A DNA stretch of 35,411 bases. Source: CAYJPV01 sp964396055. Lineage in GTDB: Bacteria; Acidobacteriota; Vicinamibacteria; Vicinamibacterales; JAKQTR01. Position 1 is the stretch's first letter. Each line of letters begins with the position of its first letter. The DNA is taken from positions 1 through 35,411 of the forward strand of contig CAYNDV010000035.1 of assembly GCA_964396055.1 (NCBI GenBank), in the 5' to 3' direction. A model generated the notes under the pieces. That model made no database searches and was not told the origin of the DNA. It saw only the letters and a program-made list of their open reading frames with translations. Position numbers and translations under genes: made by a program. Below, one piece after another: positions 24,697 through 34,039 of the stretch.

Positions 24697-27600
24697 ATGG
24701 TGACCGACCCGTTCGTCGTCCAGCTTCATGACCTCTGCCGGGCATTCCCCACCCGCACGAAGTGGGTGTTCGTGCCGACCCACGCCCTCGGCGTCACCCT
24801 GGGCGAACGCCTGGCGCGCGAGGGCACCGACTGGGTCAACCTGCGGTTCGTCACGCCCCTGGCACTGGCCACCGACACCGCCATGCCGTTCCTGCTCGAG
24901 CGCGAACTCGAGCCGGCCGACGACGAACTCGGGCCGGCGCTGGTGCTCGATCTGCTGCAGGATCTCCCGCCGGCGGTGCCGGCTTATTTCCGGAAGCTGC
25001 CGCCGCACCCGCTGCTGGGCGAGGCGCTGTGGCGCTCGCTGAAAGAGCTGCGGCTGGCCGGCATCACCTCCGATTCACTCCCGGTCTCGGCGTTTGGCGA
25101 CGCCACAGCCAAGCACGCCGAACTCCAGGCGCTGCTGGCGGGATTCGAGGCCTTTCTCTCCGCCCGCCGCCTGGCTGACCCCGCCTTGGTTTACGCCGAG
25201 GCCGCGCGCCGGCCCGAGTGGTGCCCGGTGAACCCCGGCGACCTGCGTCTCGACGCGCCGGATGTCGTGTGGGCTCCGCTCGTCCGCCGCTTCCTCGACT
25301 CCATTCCGGGCGAACGGATGGCGCCGTCGGTCGCCCGGTTGGCCGGCGTGAGCGATCCCCGGCGGATGGCGGGTCGCCCGCGCCACGCCGCGGAGCCCGT
25401 CTCGCCGCTGGCCTGGCTCAGGATGCCGGACGCGATGGCCTCCGCACTCGTGCCGCCCGGCGGATCCCTCGGCGTGTTCAGCGCTGGCGGCCGCGAGGCG
25501 GAGATCGAGGAGGTGTTGCGCCGGGTTCTCTCGCCCCACCCGGAGGCGGCTCCCCTCGATGCGGTCGAAATCGCGTGCGTGTCGCACGACGATGCGTGGC
25601 TGGTGTGGCTGAAGGCGCGGCGATACGGCCTGCCTGTGACGGTGGCCGGCGGCGTGCCGCTGGAGGCCGCCCGCCCCGCCCGGGCTCTGCTGGCGTGGTG
25701 CGAGTGGGTGGAGGACGGGTTCCCGGCCTCCGGCCTGCGGCGCATGCTCCAGTCGGGCGATGTCGTCGTCGACCTTCCGGCGCGCGTCAGCCCGGGCACC
25801 GCGGCGCGCCTGCTGCTCACGTCGGAGGCCACGTGGGGACGTGACACGTACCGACGCGCGCTGGGCGCACTGGCGGCCCGCAGCCGTGAGGCTGCCGCCA
25901 ATGTCGAGGCCGACGACCAGGCGCGCGCGCGCGCGGCCGAGCGGGCCGCGCAGGCGGAGGCGCTGGGCGGATGGATCGACGGCCTCATCGCCGCCGTGCC
26001 TGAGCCCGTGCCCGCCGACCCATCGCCCGGACCGGGAAGCGCCGTCATCGATCGCGGCCGCCTCATGACAGCCGCCCTGGCATTCGTCCGCGAGCATGGT
26101 CGCGTGGTGGACGGCGTGGACCGCGCGGCACGCGCGGCCTGCGAAGCCGCGCTCGCCAGGCTCCATCGACAGGGGAGCGGCGCGTGCAGCCTGGCCGACG
26201 GCCTGACGTTCGTGCGCGCCGCGCTGGTGAGCCGGCGCGTCTGCGCCGAGGGGCCCAGGCCCGGCAGCCTGCACGTGGCGCAGCTCGATCACGCCGGGCT
26301 GGCCGGGCGGCCGCTTACCTTCGTCATCGGCCTCGAAGAGGGTCGCGTGTTTCCGCAGCCCTTCGAGGATCCCGTCCTGCTCGACCACGAACGCGCGGGG
26401 GTGCACCCTGACTTGCCGCGCTCGCAGGATCGCGTGGACGAAGCCGTGTGGGCGGTCCTGTCGCGCCTGGCGGCCCTGCCCTGGCCGGCACCGGCCGCAG
26501 CGGCGCCGGGGCGGGGCGGCATTGGGCCGTCGGTGTGCCTGAGTTATTCGGTGCGCGACCTGCGCGAGAACCGGCCCACGCTGCCGTCCTGGCTGGTGCG
26601 GCACGCGTACCGGCTGATGCCGAACGGCGAGGTCCCGTTCGAGGCGTTCGTCGGCGAACCGGTGTCGGTGGTCTGCCCGAGCCCCCACGATGCGCTGGCC
26701 GAGTCTGGCTGGTGGCTCACCACCCTCAAGCAGGCCGGGCCGGATGGCCGCCAGGCCGTTGCCGCCGCCTTCCCCGCGCTGGCCCAGGGCGAGGCCGCGG
26801 AGGCGGCGCGCGACTCGGATACGTTCACCGAGTACGACGGCCACGTGCCCGCGGCAGGCCCGGCCCTGGACCCGCGGCAATCTGGCGAGCCGGTGTCGGC
26901 CACGTCGATCGAGCGGCTGGGCGAGTGCCCGTTCCGCTACTTCCTCGAGCGGGGCCTCGGCCTCGAGCCCATCGACGAAGACGACGACGGTGACGATGTG
27001 TGGCTGGATGCGCTGGGCTACGGGTCGCTGATGCACAGCCTCTACGCGGACGTCATGCGCGAAGGGCGCGCACGCGGGATCCCCGTCACCAGCGCCGCGT
27101 TCGGGGCCTGGATGCACGCGCGCGCAGAGGAACGGCTGGCGGCGCTGCGCGAGACGAACCCGCCGCCGTCGCCGCAGGTCTTCGATGCCGAGCGCGACCG
27201 GGTGCTGCGCGACGTGGGCGTCTTCCTGCGCCTCGAAGAATCGGCGGCCGGCGAGGGTCGCACGCCCGTGGCCTTCGAAGTGGGATTCGGCGTCAGGCGC
27301 GACGCTGACGAGCAGGTGCCGGAGCCCTTCGGGCAGGGCGAACCGGTCGCCATCTCCGTCGGCGGGCGCGACGTGCGGTTCCGCGGGCGCATCGACCGGA
27401 TCGATCGGCTGGTCGATGGCCGCTTCGAGGTGACCGACTACAAGACCGGCGGATTCTACAAGCCGAAGTACAAGGGCGTGTTCAGCCGCGGCCGCCTGTT
27501 CCAGCCCGTCGTCTACGCCCTGGTGGCCGAGCGGCTGCTGCGGCGCTCGTCGAAGGGCGCCACGGTGCGCGGCGGCCGTTACTACTTTCCGACCGCGAAG

Positions 27601-27867
27601 GGCGAGGGCGCCGTACACCCGGTGGCGCGACCGCCGGCGGCCACCACCGACGCCGTGCTGTCTGCACTGTTCGACGTCGCGGCCGGAGGCGCGTTCCTGG
27701 CGGCGCCCGTCGATGACGCGATCCGTCGGAAGGACGGCGACCCCTGCAGCCTGTGCGAACTGGGGGGCGCGTGCGGGTTCAACGCGACCGGGCGCGCGCA
27801 TGCGAAGTTCCGGGACTCGAGCGCGCGAGCGCTCGATCCCCTGAGGAGGCTCCGTGAAGCCGAGTAA
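24697..27867 (+). CDS. addB: AddB-like helicase-nuclease subunit (PD-(D/E)XK, Fe-S)
   Basis: This 1056-residue protein is a partner in double-strand-break end resection. The N-terminal half is a degenerate UvrD-like helicase region (KWVFVPTHALGVTLGERLA, HVAQLDHAGLAGRPLTFVIGLEEG). The C-terminus is a PD-(D/E)XK nuclease with Asp900 in GRIDRID and Asp914-Tyr915-Lys916 in EVTDYKTG. Four cysteines fit the AddB-type [4Fe-4S] staple: Cys744 in LGECPFRYFLERG, then Cys1017, Cys1020 and Cys1026 (CSLCELGGAC). The classical Walker A GxGKT is not evident at the N-terminus, so the helicase part is likely inactive or structural. ATG 24697 is the first plausible start after the upstream hairpin; no good ribosome binding site is seen. 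It overlaps addA by 14 bases, so the two are coupled. Confidence 0.87.
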   Translation: MVTDPFVVQLHDLCRAFPTRTKWVFVPTHALGVTLGERLAREGTDWVNLRFVTPLALATDTAMPFLLERELEPADDELGPALVLDLLQDLPPAVPAYFRKLPPHPLLGEALWRSLKELRLAGITSDSLPVSAFGDATAKHAELQALLAGFEAFLSARRLADPALVYAEAARRPEWCPVNPGDLRLDAPDVVWAPLVRRFLDSIPGERMAPSVARLAGVSDPRRMAGRPRHAAEPVSPLAWLRMPDAMASALVPPGGSLGVFSAGGREAEIEEVLRRVLSPHPEAAPLDAVEIACVSHDDAWLVWLKARRYGLPVTVAGGVPLEAARPARALLAWCEWVEDGFPASGLRRMLQSGDVVVDLPARVSPGTAARLLLTSEATWGRDTYRRALGALAARSREAAANVEADDQARARAAERAAQAEALGGWIDGLIAAVPEPVPADPSPGPGSAVIDRGRLMTAALAFVREHGRVVDGVDRAARAACEAALARLHRQGSGACSLADGLTFVRAALVSRRVCAEGPRPGSLHVAQLDHAGLAGRPLTFVIGLEEGRVFPQPFEDPVLLDHERAGVHPDLPRSQDRVDEAVWAVLSRLAALPWPAPAAAAPGRGGIGPSVCLSYSVRDLRENRPTLPSWLVRHAYRLMPNGEVPFEAFVGEPVSVVCPSPHDALAESGWWLTTLKQAGPDGRQAVAAAFPALAQGEAAEAARDSDTFTEYDGHVPAAGPALDPRQSGEPVSATSIERLGECPFRYFLERGLGLEPIDEDDDGDDVWLDALGYGSLMHSLYADVMREGRARGIPVTSAAFGAWMHARAEERLAALRETNPPPSPQVFDAERDRVLRDVGVFLRLEESAAGEGRTPVAFEVGFGVRRDADEQVPEPFGQGEPVAISVGGRDVRFRGRIDRIDRLVDGRFEVTDYKTGGFYKPKYKGVFSRGRLFQPVVYALVAERLLRRSSKGATVRGGRYYFPTAKGEGAVHPVARPPAATTDAVLSALFDVAAGGAFLAAPVDDAIRRKDGDPCSLCELGGACGFNATGRAHAKFRDSSARALDPLRRLREAE

Positions 27868-30800
27868 CGACACCCGACGGACCGCGCCCGGCGCCGCGCC
27901 GGAGCCGACGGTTGCGCGCGAGCCCGTTGCGCGCAAGCCCGTTGCGTGCGAGCCGGCCGCGCTGGCCGACGCGGCCGCCCGCGAGACGATCCGGACGGCG
28001 CTCGACCGCAACCTCCTCGTCGAGGCCAGCGCCGGTTCGGGCAAGACCCACAGCCTGGCCCAGCGTATGGCTGCCGGGATTGCCTCCGGAGCCTGCACCG
28101 TGGACGGCATGGCGGCCGTCACGTTTACGCGCAAGGCGGCGGCCGAGCTACGCGGGCGCTTCCAGCAGGCGCTCGAGGCGCGCCTGCGCGACGAGCCCGA
28201 CCCCATCGTCCGGGAACGCCTGGCGGCGGCGTTGTCCGGGATCGAGCGGCTGTTCACGGGCACCATCCACGCGTTCTGCGCGCGGCTGCTGCGCGAGCGG
28301 CCGGTGGAGGCAGGGCTCGCGCCGGGTTTCACCGAACTCGATGAGGTGGAGAACGACGCACGCCGCCGCGCGGCCTGGCGCGACTTCATCGCCCAGGAGC
28401 GTGCGGGCGGGTCGGTGCGGCTGCAGCGCGTGCTCGATGCCGGCCTGCAGCCGCGCGACCTCGACGATGCCTTCAGGAAAGTCTCGCTGTTCGAGGAGGT
28501 GACGTTTCCGGCACCCGAGGTGGCGTGCCCGGACATCGCGCGAGGCTGGGCCAGTGTCGAGACGCTGGCTGCGGCGCTGCGCGTGCTGGGTCCCGAACCG
28601 ATTCCCTTCGACACGGGCTGTGCCACGCGCGGCAAGCTGCGTCGGACGCTGTGGAAGCTCGACCACGCGCGCCGCGACCGGGCTCCCGAGCTGATGGACG
28701 TGCTGCGGCTGTGGCAGGCCGAGCCGAGGTTCGTGCAGAAGGAGTGGCATCCCGACGCGAAGGAGAAGAAGCGCCGCACCCAGGAGGCCGAGCGGCTGGT
28801 TCTCGAGTTCCAGCAGCAGACGGTCGTGCCGTACCTGGAGCAGTGGCTGCCGTTCGTCTACCACCAAGCCATGGATCTGCTGCTGGCGGGGCGCGCGTTC
28901 GCCCGCGCGGCGCGGCTGCGCGATCAGACCCTGAACTACGAGGACCTGCTGCAGCTGGCGGCGCGCCTGCTGCGCGAGCGCGCCGACGTGCGCGCCGCCC
29001 TGCGCCGGAAGTACGGGCGCCTGTTCGTGGACGAGTTCCAGGACACCGACCCGGTGCAGGCCGAGGTCATCGTCCTGCTGACCGCCGAAGAAAGGGGCCA
29101 GGCCCCTTTTGCGAATGACCTAAAACGCGAGAATCGTGCCAGCGAGGGGGATGCGGACGGGGCCCTGGACTGGCGTACGGCGAAACTCGTGCCGGGTGCG
29201 TTGTTCGTGGTTGGCGATCCGAAACAGTCGATCTACCGCTTCCGCCGGGCCGACATCGAGGTCTACAACCAGGTGAAGCAGCTGATCGTCGACGGCGGCG
29301 GCCAGGTGGTGCAGTTGACCACCTCGTTCCGGTCCCGCCCGGAGCTGTGCGAGTGGACGAACCGCGTCTTCGCCGGGCCCGGCGGGTTCGGGGCCGAAAC
29401 CACGCCCGAGCAGCCGGCGTTCAGCCCGCTCCAGGCCCGGCCGTCGGCCCGCGATTCGAAGGGCGTGGCTCCGGCGGTGCAGGTGCTGACGGTGGAGGCC
29501 GACGTCGACCGGACCGAGGTTCCTGACACGGAGGCCGGGTGCATGGCCCGCTACATCCGCGCGGCCATCGACGCCGGCCAGCCGGCCGGCGACTTCCTGA
29601 TCCTCACCCGCAAGACGAAACACCTGGCCATCTACGCCGCGGCGCTCGAAGAGGCGCAGGTGCCGGTGGAGGTGAGCGGCGCCGGCGCCTTTGGCGACTC
29701 GGCGGATGTCGTCCTGGTGGCATCACTCCTGCGGGCGCTGGCCGACCCGGACGACAGCGTGGCCATCGTGGGCGCGATGCGCGGGCCGCTGTTCGGCGTC
29801 AGCGACCGGGCGCTCTACGAATGGCGGCGTCGCGGCGGCACGTTCCGGCTGCGCTGGGACGGTGCGTACGCGCTGCCTGATGGCGCGCTGCCCGAGGCTG
29901 CCCGGCCCGGGGCCGCCGGGGCGGAGACACCCGCCGGGGGCGACGCTGCCCGCAAAGCGCTGGAACGCCTGAGCGAATGGTATCGGCTCACGCGCGAGCA
30001 ACCGCTGCCGGTGGCGCTCGAGCTGATTCTGGAGCAGTCGGGGTTCCTGGCGTGGGTGGCGTCGGGGGCGCCCGGCGGCGCCCCGGCCGGCGACCTGCTC
30101 CAGGCGGTGGAGCGGGCGCGGCAGGTGGCCGAGCGGGGCGGGTCGCTGGCCGACCTGGCCGACGCGCTCGAGGCGGAGATCGAGGCGGCCGAGACCGAGG
30201 CGCGCTGCCTCGAGCCCGGGCGGTCGGACGTCGTGCGCGTGATGAACCTGCACAAGGCCAAGGGGCTCGAGGCCCGGGTCGTGTTCCTGGCCGACGCGCC
30301 GCACGGCGTCAAGGCGCGCGTCGATCTGCGTATCGACCGCCGGGCCGGCTCGCCGCTGGGGTACCTGAAGATCGTGCGCCCGAAGAAGGACGAGAGCCAG
30401 AAGCGGCCGTCGGAGGTGCTGGCGCTGCCCCCGGGCTGGGGCGCGCACGAGACGACGGAGTTGGCGTTCCTCACGGCCGAGGAGGTGCGCCTGCGCTATG
30501 TGGCCGCCACGCGCGCGAAGGACCTGCTGGTGGTGTGCCGGTGGGCGGGCAGTGATCAGCACGCCTTGAAGCCGTGGGACCCGTTCGAAGCGGATCTCGA
30601 TGACGCGCCGGAGCTGGTGGTGCCGGCGGACCTCCCGGCCGACGCTGACGGCAGGACCGACCTGCGGCCGGCCACCCGGGCGGCGGCGGCCGCGGCACGC
30701 GGCCGGCGGCTCGAACGCGCGCGCCGGGCCAGCGTGGCGGTGGTGTCGGTGGGCGAGCACGTGAAGCACGAGGATGGACGGCCGCGCCGCGAGGAACCCC

Positions 30801-31381
30801 CGTCGGGCGAGGCGGGTCCTGGCCCATCCGGAGAGCCCGGCCCCGCGGCGTCCGGCGAGCCCGCTGGCGCGGCCTGGGGCACGCTGCTCCACGGCCTGCT
30901 CGAGCACGCCATGCGCCACCCGGCGTCCACGCGCGAGGATCTGGCCAGGCTGGCGCGCTGGCTCACGGTCGAGTTCGACGAGTTGCGGCCGGTCATCGGC
31001 GAGGCTCTCGACTGGGTGGAGGCCGTGCGGCGGTTGCCGTTCTGGGACGATGCGCGGGCTGCCGGCGCCGAGTGCCTGGTGGAAGTGCCGTTCGCGGTGC
31101 GGCTGGAGGCCCCGCCGGGCGGGGTGCCCACGATCCTGCGCGGCATCATCGACCTCATCTACAGGTCGGAGGCCGGCTGGCGGCTGCTCGACTACAAGAG
31201 CGACCGGCTCGACGGCGTGGCCGACATCGAGGCGGCCCTGCGCGCGCGGCACGGGGCGCAGCTGGCCGACTACGCCGACGCCTGGCAGCGGGCGACGGGC
31301 GCGCGCGTCCTCTCGCGCCACGTGGTCTCGCTGCGGGCGGGCCGTGTCGTCTCTGTCGGCGACAAATCAACCCCGGATTGA
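27854..31381 (+). CDS. addA: AddA-like UvrD/Rep helicase-nuclease
   Basis: This 1175-residue helicase-nuclease works with AddB to process DNA ends for recombination. GTG 27854 has GAGGAGG 4 bases upstream. After an Ala/Pro/Val-rich leader come motif I (EASAGSGKTHSLAQ, Lys64), motif Ia (AVTFTRKAAAELRGR), motif II (LFVDEFQDTDP, Asp393-Glu394), motif III (VVGDPKQSIYRFRRAD, from Gly454), motif IV (TTSFRSRPELCEWTN), motif V (VMNLHKAKGLEARVVFL) and motif VI (RLRYVAATRAKDLLVV). The C-terminal PD-(D/E)XK nuclease has Asp1100 (GIIDLIY) and Asp1113/Lys1115 (LLDYKSD). Palindrome A5 with its tail lies in frame between motifs II and III and encodes about 14 residues. The extreme C-terminus (KSTPD and stop) is read from element B2. 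All helicase motifs are intact, so the gene is probably functional. Confidence 0.92.
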   Translation: MKPSNDTRRTAPGAAPEPTVAREPVARKPVACEPAALADAAARETIRTALDRNLLVEASAGSGKTHSLAQRMAAGIASGACTVDGMAAVTFTRKAAAELRGRFQQALEARLRDEPDPIVRERLAAALSGIERLFTGTIHAFCARLLRERPVEAGLAPGFTELDEVENDARRRAAWRDFIAQERAGGSVRLQRVLDAGLQPRDLDDAFRKVSLFEEVTFPAPEVACPDIARGWASVETLAAALRVLGPEPIPFDTGCATRGKLRRTLWKLDHARRDRAPELMDVLRLWQAEPRFVQKEWHPDAKEKKRRTQEAERLVLEFQQQTVVPYLEQWLPFVYHQAMDLLLAGRAFARAARLRDQTLNYEDLLQLAARLLRERADVRAALRRKYGRLFVDEFQDTDPVQAEVIVLLTAEERGQAPFANDLKRENRASEGDADGALDWRTAKLVPGALFVVGDPKQSIYRFRRADIEVYNQVKQLIVDGGGQVVQLTTSFRSRPELCEWTNRVFAGPGGFGAETTPEQPAFSPLQARPSARDSKGVAPAVQVLTVEADVDRTEVPDTEAGCMARYIRAAIDAGQPAGDFLILTRKTKHLAIYAAALEEAQVPVEVSGAGAFGDSADVVLVASLLRALADPDDSVAIVGAMRGPLFGVSDRALYEWRRRGGTFRLRWDGAYALPDGALPEAARPGAAGAETPAGGDAARKALERLSEWYRLTREQPLPVALELILEQSGFLAWVASGAPGGAPAGDLLQAVERARQVAERGGSLADLADALEAEIEAAETEARCLEPGRSDVVRVMNLHKAKGLEARVVFLADAPHGVKARVDLRIDRRAGSPLGYLKIVRPKKDESQKRPSEVLALPPGWGAHETTELAFLTAEEVRLRYVAATRAKDLLVVCRWAGSDQHALKPWDPFEADLDDAPELVVPADLPADADGRTDLRPATRAAAAAARGRRLERARRASVAVVSVGEHVKHEDGRPRREEPPSGEAGPGPSGEPGPAASGEPAGAAWGTLLHGLLEHAMRHPASTREDLARLARWLTVEFDELRPVIGEALDWVEAVRRLPFWDDARAAGAECLVEVPFAVRLEAPPGGVPTILRGIIDLIYRSEAGWRLLDYKSDRLDGVADIEAALRARHGAQLADYADAWQRATGARVLSRHVVSLRAGRVVSVGDKSTPD
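29091..29129. repeat. RAYT-associated palindrome, copy A5, inside addA
   Basis: AAAGGGGCC, one A, then GGCCCCTTT (29091-29109), followed by the tail GCGAATGACCTAAAACGCG, almost as in A1. It is read in frame as about residues 413-425 of AddA (part of RGQAPFANDLKR). It lies between helicase motifs II and III. The frame is not broken. Confidence 0.88.
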
Positions 31382-31430
31382 TTTATGCATTATTGTGTCG
31401 AGTCTGCATAAATCAATCCGGGATTGATTT
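31364..31430. repeat. REPIN-like inverted-repeat element, copy B2
   Basis: The left arm (31364-31389) begins AAATCAACCCCGG and ends TTTATGCA. The right arm (31405-31430) is its complement with one mismatch. The 15-base spacer is TTATTGTGTCGAGTC. It supplies the last few codons and the TGA stop (31379-31381) of addA, so it overlaps the coding end. Confidence 0.9.
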
Positions 31431-31497
31431 GCGCGCGCGCTGTGACCCCGCGCGTCACACTCGTCCCTGATACTGATCTCGAGGGGGATCAGAGACG

Positions 31498-32679
31498 ATG
31501 GCCAAGAGCGTGCGGGCGGCGGGGAAGGGGAACGGGCGCGGTGTGACGGCGGCGTCGCGGGCGGCGGGGGCTGCGGGGCGGGCCGTTGAGCCGCCCGTGG
31601 ATCCGAGTGTCGACCGGGCGCTCGGCGCGCCGGTATGGCCGCGATTCGAGAACAGCGCCCACGTCGTTCTGTGGCCCGGCGGGCGGCGCGTGCTGTCGCC
31701 CGAAGACCTTGAGCGCGCGTGCCTGCCCCGGCTCACGAAGGTGCTGGAGCAGGCCCTGTTGTGGGACGGCCGCCATCCCTCGTTCGGCTGGATGGTGGGC
31801 GACCACACCATCGTCTGCGTCGAAACAATGGTGACGCCCGACGCCAGCCTCTACGTGCAGTTCTGGAGCGAGCCGCAGGAGCCGGTGCTGTGGGAGGTCA
31901 GTTCGGGCCACGCCAACCCGGGCGCACGCCCGTTCATCAAGGGCGAGCCCTCGCGTCGCCTGCGGGCGATGGGGTTCCGCATCGGCGGCGAGGCCCGCAA
32001 CTTCGGACGGCGGGTCACCGTGGGCACCCGTGACGAGGCCGCGCAGGTGGCCCGCGACGTGTTGCGCATCTACCACGAGGCGCTGGGCTACCGCGGGCGC
32101 ACGCCGCTGACCGTGGAGGTGCACCGCTGCCGCCGGGCGGCGGCGGCGCGCGTGATCAGCGGGGTGACCCCCGAGGACATCCGGAAGCTGCTTGTCCGCG
32201 CGGGGTTCGGTGCGACGCCGGCCGAACCGGAAGACGGCCGCCCGCGCCTGACGGGCACGCAGGGCGAGTTCTCGTTTGACGTCACGCTGGACGCGCGCGA
32301 CGAGGAGACGGGCCTGTACACCGCGGTCGACGTGGCGGCGCCGGTGGCGCCGTTCGAAGGCACGGACATGCTCGTCGAGATGAATCTCCTCAACCAGATG
32401 TCGCGTGTCGGCTGTGCGTGGATCGCGGGCGGGAGCCGTGTCGTCGTGATGGGCACCAGCCTGGCCTTCGTTGGCGGCCTTACCGAGGCGCACATCGTCG
32501 AGCGCCTGACGGCGTGGGTGCGGCTGGCGATGGTGACGATCACCGACCTGGCGCCCACGCGGACGCGCGCGAAGGACGGGACGCGCGCGAAGGGCGGCAG
32601 GCGCGCGAAGGGCGGGAAGAGCGCGGCGGGTAGCCGAGGCGCGAAGGACGCCGCGGCGGGGACGACGCTGGTCCACTGA
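31498..32679 (+). CDS. YbjN/type III chaperone-like protein with basic repeat tail
   Basis: This 393-residue protein has no signal peptide. Two alpha/beta domains can be made out. The first (about 45-200) contains LERACLPRLTKVLEQALLWDGRHPSFGWMVGDHTIVCVETMV. The second (about 215-350) contains TPEDIRKLLVRAGFG, FSFDVTLDARDEETGLYTAVDVAA and VEMNLLNQMSRVGCAWIAGGSRVVVMGTSL. The latter resembles the lN...g.w.. pattern of YbjN/TY-Chap chaperone-like folds; this is a weak fold-level match and not a firm family. Residues about 355-390 form a Lys/Arg/Gly-rich tail of 6-residue repeats (TRAKDG, TRAKGG, RRAKGG), which could bind nucleic acid or an acidic partner. It lies between B2 and B3. GAGGGGG lies about 10 bases before the ATG. 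Confidence 0.7.
   Translation: MAKSVRAAGKGNGRGVTAASRAAGAAGRAVEPPVDPSVDRALGAPVWPRFENSAHVVLWPGGRRVLSPEDLERACLPRLTKVLEQALLWDGRHPSFGWMVGDHTIVCVETMVTPDASLYVQFWSEPQEPVLWEVSSGHANPGARPFIKGEPSRRLRAMGFRIGGEARNFGRRVTVGTRDEAAQVARDVLRIYHEALGYRGRTPLTVEVHRCRRAAAARVISGVTPEDIRKLLVRAGFGATPAEPEDGRPRLTGTQGEFSFDVTLDARDEETGLYTAVDVAAPVAPFEGTDMLVEMNLLNQMSRVGCAWIAGGSRVVVMGTSLAFVGGLTEAHIVERLTAWVRLAMVTITDLAPTRTRAKDGTRAKGGRRAKGGKSAAGSRGAKDAAAGTTLVH
32563..32616 (+). repeat. 18-bp tandem repeat coding for a basic tail
   Basis: Three 18-base units (32563-32580, 32581-32598, 32599-32616) share the core GCGCGCGAAGG(G/A)CGG and encode TRAKDG, TRAKGG and RRAKGG. Degraded units follow (KSAAGS, RGAKDA). The copies are similar at the base level, which points to recent expansion. 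Confidence 0.8.
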
Positions 32680-32680
32680 C

Positions 32681-32746
32681 AAATCAACCCCGGATTGATT
32701 TATGCAATTTAGCGTTGAGTTTGCATAAATCAATCCGGGATTGGTC
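32681..32746. repeat. REPIN-like inverted-repeat element, copy B3
   Basis: The left arm (32681-32706) begins AAATCAACCCCGG and ends TTTATGCA. The right arm (32722-32746) starts TGCATAAATC and is degraded at its far end (TTGGTCT instead of TTGATTT). The spacer is ATTTAGCGTTGAGTT. It starts one base after the TGA stop of the upstream gene. Confidence 0.9.
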
Positions 32747-32937
32747 TGTACGGAGGTGCCCGGACCACGCGCCGCTCGCACGGCCGGCTCGGGCGCGTCC
32801 TGTCTCCCGATTGAAACAACGGCGTAGCTTCGGCGAATGACCTCTGTCGTCAAACCGGTGTGTGACGATTACGTCTAATGACGATCGAGGGAGGGCCGGC
32901 CGGGGTGACGAGCGGGGCGACGAAGACGCGGAGCCGG

Positions 32938-34038
32938 ATGACGCGGCAGCAGTATGTGGGCTGCCTGCTGGGAGGCGCGGTCGGCGATGCGCTGGGCGCG
33001 CCGGTGGAGTGCCTGTCGATCGAGGAGATTCGCCGGCAGTACGGTCCCGCCGGCGTGACGGGGATGACGTCGAGACGGCCGCCTTCTGCCGCCGGCGTCG
33101 CGCGCGGCGCGCCCCTGCGGCGATCCGACGAGGCGGCGCCTCTGGCGCGTATCACCGATGATACACAAATGACCCTCTTCACCGCGGAGGGTCTGTTGCG
33201 GGCGCACAACCACTGGCGCGAGAACGGCAGCGCCAGGCGCGCCGACTTCGTCTACCGCGCGTACCTGCGCTGGCTCGAGACGCAGGGGGTGCGGGCGCGG
33301 GGGCTGCGCGCGGTCGACCGCGACGGCTGGCTGAGGGGCCTGAAGGCGCTGCGCGAGCGCCGCGCGCCTGGGGCCACGTGCCTGTCGGCCCTCGAGAGTG
33401 GCCGCCGCGGCACCATCGACGAGCCGATCAACACCAGCAAGGGCTGCGGGGGCGTCATGCGTGTGGCGCCGGTCGGCCTGGTGTGCGTCGATCCGTTCCA
33501 GGGCGGCTGCGAGGCGGCCGCGCTCACGCACGGCCATCCCAGCGGCTACCTCGCCGCGGGCGTGCTGGCGGCCGTCGTCGCGGGGTGCCTGAAGGGGTAT
33601 CTGCTGCGCACCGCCATCGCGCGCGCCACGACGCCGCTCAGGCGGTACCCGCGGCATCGCGAGACGCTGGCGGCGGTGAAGGCGGCGGTGGCGCTGGCGT
33701 CGAGCGCCCGGCCGACGCCCGAGAACGTGGCAAAACTCGGCCAGGGGTGGGTGGCGGAAGAGGCCCTGGCGATTGCGCTCTTCTGCGCGCTGACGGCCCG
33801 CGGCTTCCGCGACGGCGTCCTGGCGGCGGTGAATCACTCGGGCGACAGCGACAGCACCGGCGCCATCACGGGGAACATCCTGGGCGCGGCGCTGGGCGTG
33901 CGGGCCATTCCGCGCACGTGGCTGGCGCAGCTCGAGCTTCGCGACGTCATCGAGACGGTGGGCGACGACATTTACCGGCACGTCGGCAGCCAGGCCCGCC
34001 GGCTGCCGGACGACTTCGACCGCTATCCGCCGTGGTGA
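32938..34038 (+). CDS. ADP-ribosylglycohydrolase (DraG) family protein
   Basis: This 366-residue cytoplasmic enzyme of the DraG/ARH fold removes ADP-ribose, or a related group, from proteins or small molecules using two magnesium ions. The metal-binding motifs are clear: Asp74-Asp75-Thr76 in ITDDTQMTLFTAEGLL and Asp303-Asp305-Thr307 in HSGDSDSTGAITGNILGA. The N-terminal GCLLGGAVGDALGAPVE signature is present, as is NTSKGCGGVMRVAPVGL. ATG 32938 (GGAG 4 bases upstream) is preferred; an in-frame ATG at 32878 adds 20 residues without a ribosome binding site. No DraT-like transferase or obvious target is nearby, so its substrate is unknown. It lies between B3 and B4. Confidence 0.92.
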   Translation: MTRQQYVGCLLGGAVGDALGAPVECLSIEEIRRQYGPAGVTGMTSRRPPSAAGVARGAPLRRSDEAAPLARITDDTQMTLFTAEGLLRAHNHWRENGSARRADFVYRAYLRWLETQGVRARGLRAVDRDGWLRGLKALRERRAPGATCLSALESGRRGTIDEPINTSKGCGGVMRVAPVGLVCVDPFQGGCEAAALTHGHPSGYLAAGVLAAVVAGCLKGYLLRTAIARATTPLRRYPRHRETLAAVKAAVALASSARPTPENVAKLGQGWVAEEALAIALFCALTARGFRDGVLAAVNHSGDSDSTGAITGNILGAALGVRAIPRTWLAQLELRDVIETVGDDIYRHVGSQARRLPDDFDRYPPW

Positions 34039-34039
34039 C

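Noticed and set aside
25075..28779. A 1234-residue minus-strand frame opposite addB and addA
   Set aside because: It is low-complexity Arg/Ala/Ser sequence spanning two genuine genes that carry clear helicase and nuclease motifs.
14025..29129. A palindromes as simple intrinsic terminators only
   Set aside because: They look like terminators, but one is inside a coding region and two are upstream of genes, and three share a conserved tail beside a RAYT, so a mobile repeat explains them better.
32811..32840. Possible promoter TTGAAA before the ADP-ribosylglycohydrolase gene
   Set aside because: The matching -10 region (GAATGA) is poor, so I do not list it as a feature.
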